DNA of 6,230 bases from Hyphomonadaceae bacterium (lineage in GTDB: Bacteria; Pseudomonadota; Alphaproteobacteria; Caulobacterales; Aquidulcibacteraceae): the NCBI GenBank assembly GCA_025458365.1, contig JALOSP010000156.1, positions 1 to 6,230 on the forward strand, given 5' to 3'. This document shows, piece after piece, positions 1 to 5,248 of the stretch (positions are counted from its first letter, which is position 1; every line of letters begins with the position of its first letter). The notes beneath the pieces are model-generated. The model was not told where the DNA came from. It did no database searches and saw only the letters and a program-made list of their open reading frames with translations. The translations under genes and the position numbers were made by a program.

Positions 1-252
1 CCCGGTCTCCGCCATAGCGGATGGTGGCAAGCAGCGCTGCGCGTTTGCGCCTCCGGCGCAAGTTGCGCAGCCATCAAAAAATTTGCCGCGCAAAGCACGG
101 CGGGCAAACAGGGCAGACAGGCGGGCATCATTAGCGCCCTCGGGCGTCAGCGGAACAACAGGCGTCACCGGCTCTGGCTGTGCCGCAAACCGCTCTGGCA
201 GCCCATCGATCTGCTCGGCGTTGAACACGGTATAGCCACGCAGGATACGGCG
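1..252 (-). pseudogene. ArdC-like antirestriction protein, internal fragment fused to helicase remnant
   Basis: Reading leftwards from 252 in the same frame as the helicase remnant, the protein changes to RRILRGYTVFNAEQIDGLPE (250-190 region). The YTVFN-x-EQI-x-GLPE motif is what I know from ArdC antirestriction proteins, which are encoded on plasmids and conjugative elements and protect incoming DNA; they have an N-terminal ssDNA-binding domain and a C-terminal zincin metallopeptidase domain. The motif lies near the end of the N-terminal domain, so what precedes it in the family is missing here and the HExxH peptidase site would lie beyond the left edge. The frame stays open to position 1, but past about 93 it no longer resembles ArdC. 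A different minus frame (49 to 2) reads ALLATIRYGGDR, which resembles the ArdC ATIRxGG-DRAYY region, so the fragment probably also has a frameshift or small insertion around 50-93. No start codon of its own is evident. The ArdC assignment is from remembered motifs; the pseudogene status is inferred from the fusion. Confidence 0.6.
45..61. repeat. Perfect 7-bp inverted repeat (small hairpin)
   Basis: TTGCGCC (45-51) and GGCGCAA (55-61) are exact reverse complements around a 3-base loop TCC. A further copy of TTGCGC follows at 63-68. The hairpin sits where the ArdC-like reading seems to change frame. There is no run of T after the stem on the minus strand, so a rho-independent terminator is not supported. 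It could be the core of a small dispersed repeat, but only one copy is visible here. Confidence 0.5.
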
Positions 253-1239
253 AGCCTCGTCACAGATGATCAGGTCGAAATCAGGCAGGCCGTGGTTGGC
301 CTGGGCATCTGCCACAGCGGCGAGCGACTGATAGGTTGAGAACACCACAGTCATCCGTTCCGGGTCGTTTTTCTTCGCCGCCCACGCCAGCCCCTGTGCT
401 CAAGTGGTGGCCGGGATTTCCGGGTCTGTCGCGTCGATGTCGGCCACATCGTCCTGGCTGGCCTTCTTCACACCGACCTGGGCATCCGAGCATACCGCAA
501 ACGAGCGCAGCGGGACGGTGGCATCGATGCTCCACTCGCGGATCGATTGGCTCACCAGTGACAAAGACGGCACGAGGAAAAGCACCCGCCCGCCCTTGCC
601 CACTATGGACTGGGCGATGATCAGGCTGGTGAAAGTCTCGCCGGTGCCGCACGCCATGATCAGCTTGCCGCGCTCGTTGGTGGCCAGCCCGTCGGTGACG
701 GCGCGCAGGACCTCGACTTGGTCCTCGCGCGGGGTTTTCTTGGGTAGCAGTTTGACCGTTTCAGTTTTCGCAGAGTGATCCCAGTCGATACCGCTATATT
801 CGATTTCGGGGATGCCGATGCGGTTGACCGGCGGCTCCAGCCCAATGATCGCTTCAGCCAGATTCTTGCTCCACAGCTTCAGCGTTGAATCGACCACAAG
901 GCGGCGGGTGAAGGGCTTTTTGCCCGAGTCGGTGAAAAAGCTGTCGAGCTCGGACTTATGGATGATGTGGTCGGCCGCATAGAACTTGCGCTGCACCGCA
1001 CACCAGGCATCATCTTCACCCTCTATCTGTGCCACCAGATCGATGCCGGTATCGGTGGCATTGAGCCCGCGCTCCTTGGCAAACTCCGCCTACGTCAGCA
1101 TGCGGGAGAACTGATTTTGCTGGGTGGGCGCGTTTTCCAGCCAGACTTTCACCAACCGCTCGAAATACTTGCCCTTCTCCAGCTCGGTCTTGGGGACTGT
1201 GCGGTAGAGTTCGAGCAGTTCTTGCAGCGTCGTGGCCAT
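253..1239 (-). pseudogene. Mrr-nuclease/SF2 helicase of type ISP restriction-enzyme kind, truncated and decayed
   Basis: The gene starts at ATG 1239-1237 (MATTLQELLELYRTVP) behind a good ribosome binding site. Residues about 20-90 form an Mrr-like PD-(D/E)xK nuclease domain, with KGKYFERL, Asp67 in TDTGIDLVA and Gln83-x-Lys85 in VQRKFY. A helicase part follows: degenerate Walker A MACGTGETF at 195-203, motif Ia LFLVPSLSLVSQS, then FSTYQS and DLIICDEA (to 253), where a DEAH box would be completed. Full-length relatives, such as type ISP restriction-modification enzymes of the LlaGI kind, run to about 1,500 residues and add the second RecA domain, a methyltransferase and a target-recognition domain. 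Only about 329 codons remain. Three lesions are visible: TAG at 1090-1092 (codon 50), Lys-to-Glu at Walker A codon 201 (GAG at 637-639) and TGA at 400-402 (codon 280). The same frame resumes after each stop, so these are point changes rather than frameshifts. After DEA the sequence switches to an ArdC-like protein. A functional product is very unlikely. The family could also be a non-methylating helicase relative, since the deciding domains are lost. Confidence 0.8.
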
Positions 1240-1243
1240 GTGG

Positions 1244-1250
1244 TCCTCTT
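1244..1250 (-). promoter_or_regulatory. Ribosome binding site of the helicase gene
   Basis: On the minus strand AAGAGGA is followed by four bases and ATG at 1239-1237. This purine-rich site decides the start MATTLQELL over the upstream in-frame ATG near 1338, whose 33 extra residues do not resemble the family N-terminus that I recall. Confidence 0.55.
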
Positions 1251-1287
1251 GAGCGCGTTTCGTTTCCACGGAAACGAAGTTGCGCTC
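1251..1287 (-). promoter_or_regulatory. Long imperfect hairpin before the helicase gene (operator or RNA leader structure)
   Basis: GAGCGC (1251-1256) pairs with GCGCTC (1282-1287), and TCGTTTCC (1260-1267) pairs with GGAAACGA (1270-1277) around a 2-base centre. The arms are separated by short unpaired strips of 3 and 4 bases. This gives 14 paired positions in 37 bases, ending one base before the ribosome binding site of the minus-strand gene. It could be a dimeric repressor's operator or a stem in the mRNA leader that limits translation. GTATAC directly beyond the outer arm (1288-1293) could serve as a -10 element on the minus strand, but no matching -35 is visible. The symmetry is seen directly; the role is inferred. 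Confidence 0.5.
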
Positions 1288-1495
1288 GTATACATTGCTT
1301 TGGGTGTGCCGGATGGTTTCAAGCACTTGGCCGGGCATTGCTTCGTATCAGTGTTTTCCCGTTCGCCAATCCCGGATGCTGGCGTGACTGCTGGGAGGTG
1401 CAGTATCGCAGAGTGGTGCGCCAGGAGCGGACGGGGCCTTTTTCCAAGACACCTTTGAACCATCGCCCTGAAACCCTTGCCCCACTCCAGAGCCC

Positions 1496-1516
1496 CGCCG
1501 ACCCCCCGCGTCGGCG
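1496..1516. repeat. 7-bp inverted repeat, 7-base loop
   Basis: CGCCGAC (1496-1502) and GTCGGCG (1510-1516) are exact reverse complements around CCCCCGC. No T-run follows on either strand, so it is not a standard terminator. In DNA this GC-rich, some such hairpins arise by chance. Confidence 0.4.
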
Positions 1517-1538
1517 AGAGCGGCCGGCGCGACCGGTT

Positions 1539-1556
1539 CAGGGGCTGTGGCCCCTG
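1539..1556. repeat. 7-bp inverted repeat, 4-base loop
   Basis: CAGGGGC (1539-1545) and GCCCCTG (1550-1556) are exact reverse complements around TGTG, giving a very stable stem. It lies 23 bases from the preceding hairpin. No U-tract follows in either direction. It might act as a rho-dependent stop or an RNA-stabilising structure between the two divergent units, but nothing shows that. Confidence 0.4.
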
Positions 1557-1694
1557 GCGCTCCCGCAGGAGAAGCCGCGTTCGGCCAAATGCCTGTCCCG
1601 GGCGGCTTCGGGACCGAGGGCCCCCGGCGCTTCGGGTCCGGAGACTGCCGGCACATAGGGATCGCGGCCAACCTGATCGAGCTGCATAAACATT

Positions 1695-1727
1695 TTGCTC
1701 AAGTGACTAACTTATGCGATTAAGCAA
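1695..1727 (+). promoter_or_regulatory. Candidate regulator operator/promoter upstream of the efflux operon
   Basis: TTGCTCAA (1695-1702) and TTAAGCAA (1720-1727) match as an inverted repeat at 7 of 8 positions across 17 bases. Nested inside is AAGT-5-ACTT (1701-1713). TetR-family repressors usually bind such symmetric sites next to their own gene, and this AT-richer patch in GC-rich DNA is the natural place for the promoter. TTGCTC (1695) and GATTAA (1718) are 17 bases apart but match the sigma-70 consensus poorly. The outer repeat runs past ATG 1714 and ends just before ATG 1729, which favours the latter as the true start. Confidence 0.35.
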
Positions 1728-2403
1728 TATGACTGCCCCCACAGGACCTTCCGCCCGCGCTGATGCTACTCGTGATGCCCTGATCGAGGCGGCCATCATC
1801 GTGTTTGCCCGTGACGGCTTCCAGGCCGCCAGCACGCGCGCCATTGCCGATGAAGCGAGCACCAACCAGGCGCTGATCGGCTATCACTTCAAAGGCAAGC
1901 AGGGTCTTTATCTGGCCGTGTTCGAGCATCTGGTGAGCCAGATGCGCGCGCGGATCGGCGAGCGGCTGGAGGCGGTCGTGACGCTCGCCGGCTCGCTCGA
2001 TCCGGCAAGCCCCGATGCGCGCGCCACGGCGCTGACGACTTTGCAGGGGTTTGCCAGTGCCATGGTCATGACCCTCTTGCGGCCGGAGACATCCGCCTGG
2101 AGCCAGCTGATCCTGCGCGAACAGCAGGCACCCAGCGCGGCATTCGACATCCTCTATTCTGGCTTCATGGACGAGGTGCTCGGTGCGGTGACCCAATTGC
2201 TCAGGGTCTGTCGCCCTGACCTCGAGCTGGAAGAGGCCCGGATGCTGGTGGTGACCATCATGGGCCAGATCATGGCACTGCGGGTGGCACGGGCCGGGGC
2301 AACGCGCCTGCTCGACTGGTCGACCATCACGCCCGAGCGGGCAGCGGCGATGGCGGCGCGCATCAATGCCAACATCGCAGCCTTGCTGGCTGGAAAGGAC
2401 TGA
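1714..2403 (+). CDS. cecR: TetR-family transcriptional regulator, CecR (YbiH) type
   Basis: This is a predicted repressor that controls the efflux genes behind it. The N-terminal TetR DNA-binding domain spans about residues 15-65: DALIEAAIIVFARDGFQAAS, then the helix-turn-helix TRAIADEASTNQALIGYHF and the usual continuation KGKQGLYLAVFEHL. The rest is an all-helical ligand-binding and dimerisation domain of the CecR C-terminal kind, with ILREQQAPSAAFDILY and VVTIMGQIMALRVARAG. The length is 229 residues, or 224 from ATG 1729; E. coli CecR has about 223. Neither start has a clear Shine-Dalgarno sequence. ATG 1729 is preferred if the symmetric site at 1695-1727 is the operator. In E. coli CecR governs ybhGFSR and rhlE and affects sensitivity to cefoperazone and chloramphenicol. 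Here the gene leads the same cluster, four bases before ybhG, so autoregulation of the whole operon is likely. The ligand is unknown. TetR assignment is certain; the CecR subtype rests on both sequence and context. Confidence 0.85.
   Translation: MRLSNMTAPTGPSARADATRDALIEAAIIVFARDGFQAASTRAIADEASTNQALIGYHFKGKQGLYLAVFEHLVSQMRARIGERLEAVVTLAGSLDPASPDARATALTTLQGFASAMVMTLLRPETSAWSQLILREQQAPSAAFDILYSGFMDEVLGAVTQLLRVCRPDLELEEARMLVVTIMGQIMALRVARAGATRLLDWSTITPERAAAMAARINANIAALLAGKD
2392..2399 (+). promoter_or_regulatory. Ribosome binding site of ybhG
   Basis: GGAAAGGA ends eight bases before ATG 2408 and lies in the last codons of the regulator gene. It fixes the adaptor start at 2408 rather than at the in-frame ATG 2366 inside the regulator, which would put 14 odd residues before the membrane anchor. 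Confidence 0.65.
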
Positions 2404-2407
2404 CGCC

Positions 2408-3670
2408 ATGGCCATGCCTGGCAAACGGACACTTGCAATTCTCGGCCTCGCCGGTGTCGTGGCTGCCGGGGCCACCGGCTGGGCGATCCTTCGACCCAAG
2501 GGGCCAGAAGCGCTGACACTGTATGGCAATGTGGAAGCCCGTGATGTGCCTGTGGCATTCCGGCAGGGCGGGCGGATCGCGGAGATTCTTGTCGAAGAGG
2601 GTGCCAGCGTCACCGCAGGCCAGGTGCTGGCCAGGCTCGAAACCTCAACGTTCGACGATGCTCTGGCTGCGGCCAATGCCGAGATCGGGGTGGCTGAGGC
2701 CGAGCTTGCCCGGATTTCTGCACCAGCCAGACCGCAGGAAATCGCACAGGCAGCGGCTGGTGTTGATCAGGCTCGCGCCGCACTCACCCAGAACAGTGCG
2801 TCGCTGGCCCAGAACGCAGCAAACCTGCGCCAGGCCGAGGCCAGTGTTGCCCAGACTGCCGCGGCCCAGCGCCAGGCGGACGCGGCCTTGCGCCAGGCAG
2901 AGGCGGTGTTGGCCAATGCCCAGACCGATTATGAGCGCCAGCAGTCATTGGTCGGTGACGGTTCGGTCAGCGAACGCACACGCGATGCGGCGCTCGAACG
3001 GCGCAATGTTGCGCGCGCCCAGCGCGATGCCGCCGCCGCCCAGCGCGACACGGCAGCCTCGCAGGCCGCCAGCGCGGCTGCCGGTCGTGACGCGGTTCTG
3101 GCCCAACGACAAAGCGCACTGGGCGCACGGGACGGCCTGGAAGCAGGACTGAATGCTGCCAGCCAAAGCCTGTCGTTACGACGGGAGGGCGCACGCGCCG
3201 TCGACATCCAGGGAGGCCGGGCCCGCGTGGCAGCGGCCGACGCAAGCCGTCAACGCGTGGCGCGCGCACTCGACGATACCGATCTGCGAGCGCCGTCGGA
3301 TGGCGTGATCCTGTCGCGCATGGCCGAACCCGGCGCGCTGGTGCAGGCTGGAACGCCCGTCGTCAGCCTTGGCCTTGGCGCGCCGGTCTATGTGCGCGCC
3401 TATGTCGATGCGCCCAATCTTGGCCGCGTGGGACCGGGCACGACGTTGGAGGTTCGCTCGGACACCAGTGACACGGTCTGGACCGGACAGGTCGGGTTTG
3501 TCTCGCCACGCGCGGAGTTTACCCCGAAGACGGTCGAGACCGAGGATCTCCGGACCGATCTGGTCTATCGCATTCGCATCGTCATTCCCGGGGATGGCCG
3601 TCAGGACGGCGTGACCCTGTTGCCGGGAATGCCAGTGACTGTTCGCCTGCCAGCCCGGGCCGGGCAGTGA
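2408..3670 (+). CDS. ybhG: HlyD/membrane-fusion family efflux adaptor, YbhG type
   Basis: This 420-residue periplasmic adaptor links the inner-membrane ABC exporter to an outer-membrane channel. Residues 8-28 form one membrane anchor (LAILGLAGVVAAGATGWAIL). The split lipoyl domain follows at about 36-78 (LTLYGNVEARDVPVAFRQGG, then VEEGASVTAGQVLARLE) and resumes at 292-325 (DLRAPSDGVILSRMAEPGA). Between them is a long coiled-coil hairpin with near-perfect heptads at 126-174 (LTQNSAS, LAQNAAN, LRQAEAS and so on) and a return helix at about 200-260 (RDAAAAQ, RDTAASQ). The tip carries Arg177, Leu181 and Ser188 in the RxxxLxxxxxxS spacing that TolC-docking adaptors use. The beta-barrel part has VYVRAYVDAPNLGRVGPG, and the family hallmark GFVSPRAEFTPKTVETEDLR (363-382) is close to E. 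coli YbhG. E. coli YbhG has about 332 residues; the surplus is nearly all in the coiled coil. The gene follows cecR by four bases and its TGA overlaps the ybhF ATG. Substrates are unknown; drugs are likely. Confidence 0.9.
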   Translation: MAMPGKRTLAILGLAGVVAAGATGWAILRPKGPEALTLYGNVEARDVPVAFRQGGRIAEILVEEGASVTAGQVLARLETSTFDDALAAANAEIGVAEAELARISAPARPQEIAQAAAGVDQARAALTQNSASLAQNAANLRQAEASVAQTAAAQRQADAALRQAEAVLANAQTDYERQQSLVGDGSVSERTRDAALERRNVARAQRDAAAAQRDTAASQAASAAAGRDAVLAQRQSALGARDGLEAGLNAASQSLSLRREGARAVDIQGGRARVAAADASRQRVARALDDTDLRAPSDGVILSRMAEPGALVQAGTPVVSLGLGAPVYVRAYVDAPNLGRVGPGTTLEVRSDTSDTVWTGQVGFVSPRAEFTPKTVETEDLRTDLVYRIRIVIPGDGRQDGVTLLPGMPVTVRLPARAGQ

Positions 3671-5248
3671 TGGAGCCTGCCGTCGCCTTTACGGGGCTGA
3701 CCAAGCGATTTGGTGCCCTGACGGCGCTCGACGGCGTCAGCGCTTCGATCTGGCCTGGCAGGCTGACCGGGATCGTTGGACCCGATGGTGCAGGCAAGAC
3801 GACGCTGATGCGGCTTCTGGCCGGTCTGCTGATGCCGGGCGAAGGCCAGATCCGCGTGGCCGGGCATGATCCGGTTGGCGAAGTCGATGCGGTGAAAGCC
3901 GCCATCGGCTACATGCCACAGCGCTTCAGCCTGTATGAAGACCTGAGCGTCATGGAAAACATGACGCTCTATGCCGACTTGCGCGCCGTCCCCAAGTCCG
4001 AACGCCCGGCGACCTTCGAGCGGCTGCTGGCCTTCACGCGACTGGGTCCATTCAGGCAACGGCCCGCTGGCAAGCTGTCGGGCGGGATGAAACAGAAGCT
4101 CGGTCTGGCTTGCGCGCTGATGGGTTCGCCGCGTGTGCTTCTGCTTGATGAGCCGGGGGTTGGTGTCGATCCGGTCAGCCGTCAGGATCTGTGGGCGATG
4201 GTCAAGGATCTGACCGACGATGGCATGGCTGTTGTCTGGTCAACCGCCTATCTCGACGAGGCCGAACGCTGCGCGTCTGTTCTGCTGTTCAACGAGGGCC
4301 GCATCCTGTTCGACGGGCCGCCTGAAGAGCTGACCGGTCAGCTTGCAGACCGCAGTTTCAAACTGCTGGCGCCGGGGGCAGACCGGCGCGAATTGCTGCG
4401 ACAGACGGTCAATCTGGCTGAAGTCTCTGACGGTGTGATTCAGGGCGATGCGGTGCGCGCCGTGACGCGTGAAACTGGCATTCCAGCCTCGCTCAAGGCC
4501 TTGGCCGCTGCCGCCGGAGCCACAGTCGCCCCGGTTCCAGCCCGCTTCGAGGATGGCTTCATCGACCTGCTGGGCGGTGGGCCGGGCGGGGAATCGGCGC
4601 TGGCCGATGCGTTCGAGCCGGTGTCGCTCGATGTCGCAGTGCCGGTCCGCTGCAAGGACCTGACCCGCCGGTTTGGCGAATTTGTTGCGACCGATGCTGT
4701 CAGTTTCGAGGTCGGGCGTGGCGAAGTGTTCGGCCTGCTCGGCCCCAATGGTGCACTTTTCTGCGGGCGTCTATGGGCTGAGCGGGCCGGTGAAAGCCGC
4801 GCGCGTCACCGAGATGATCGAGATTTTCGGCCTTGAGCCGATGCTGGATGCATCGCCGGATGCCCTTCCGCTCGGCTTCAAGCAGCGCCTGGCTCTGGCC
4901 TGCGCGCTCATGCATCGCCCGCCAGTGCTGTTTCTCGACGAGCCGACATCCGGGGTCGATCCGCTCACGCGGCGCGAGTTCTGGACGCACATCAATGGCC
5001 TGGCCCGCAAGGGCGTGACCATCATGGTCACCACCCACTTCATGGACGAGGCCGAATATTGTGATCGCATCGCCCTGATGAACCGGGGCCAGTTGATCGC
5101 GCTGGATGCCCCCGATGCACTGAAGGCGTCTGCGGCAGAGCTGACGGGCGCTGATCCGGCAGCCATCACGATGGAAGAGACTTTCATCGGACTGATCGAA
5201 GCCCAGAATGAAAGGCTCGACCGGCAGGCAGAGACGCGCGCGGCATGA
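3670..5248 (+). pseudogene. ybhF: Double-domain ABC transporter ATPase, YbhF type, broken by a deletion and frameshift in domain 2
   Basis: YbhF supplies ATP hydrolysis for the YbhSR exporter. ATG 3670 overlaps the ybhG stop (TGATG); GTG 3667 is a less likely start. Domain 1 is complete: Walker A GPDGAGKT (37-44), Q-loop Gln84 in YMPQRFSLY, signature LSGGMKQKLGLACAL (136-150), and Walker B VLLLDEP (156-162). The switch histidine position holds Ala193 (STAYLDEAE); E. coli YbhF, as I recall it, also lacks that histidine. A linker with RFEDGFIDLLGG precedes domain 2, which begins at about residue 327. At GPNGA (ends 4755) the frame is lost: translation would add LFCGRLWAERAG and so on, and stop at 4836. 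The family sequence resumes one frame over at 4757 (FSAGVYGLSGP) and includes LPLGFKQRLALACAL, VLFLDEPTSGVDP and TTHFMDEAEYCD, to TGA 5246-5248. About 59 family residues, with the Walker A Lys and the Q-loop, are absent. The two pieces total 525 residues, against about 578 for E. coli YbhF. Either a real deletion or an assembly error would explain this. Confidence 0.88.

Larger units (their letters stand above)
1288..1694. other. Intergenic region without a recognisable gene, GC-rich and hairpin-rich
   Basis: I recognise no protein, tRNA, rRNA or insertion-sequence end here. Reading frames are open on both strands between about 1340 and 1690 but give proline-, arginine- and glycine-rich translations with no family resemblance, as expected of random high-GC DNA. 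From about 1490 to 1650 the DNA holds several short inverted repeats (listed separately) and a weak direct repeat, CGGCTTCGGGACCG against CGCTTCGGGTCCGG (around 1600 and 1630). One plus frame ends in IGIAANLIELHKHFAQVTNL just before the regulator gene (about 1660-1723). This looks more protein-like but has no supported start. The region marks the border between the decayed minus-strand island and the efflux operon, and should carry the operon promoter near its right end. Confidence 0.5.

Noticed and set aside
958..1458. Plus-strand open frame of 166 codons across the helicase start
   Set aside because: It is opposite conserved Mrr-domain text (DTGIDLVA, VQRKFY) on the minus strand and is a shadow.
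1539..1556. Rho-independent terminator
   Set aside because: The stem is strong, but neither strand has the following U-rich tract, and no gene ends immediately before it.
1338..1671. Pro/Arg/Gly-rich open frames on both strands in the intergenic region, including one ending IGIAANLIELHKHFAQVTNL
   Set aside because: There is no recognisable family, no ribosome binding site and no consistent start, and they overlap each other on opposite strands. I kept them only as a note in the intergenic entry.
1720..2676. Long minus-strand open frame (318 codons) opposite the regulator and the start of ybhG
   Set aside because: It is the shadow of a TetR regulator with clear helix-turn-helix text on the plus strand. 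Its own translation is rich in Arg, Ala, Gln and His, with no family resemblance, and it crosses a real gene border.
4673..5248. The second piece of ybhF as a separate intact single-domain ATPase gene
   Set aside because: It lacks Walker A and the Q-loop, and its first codons before 4757 are an out-of-frame reading of domain 2. It is the downstream half of a broken gene.
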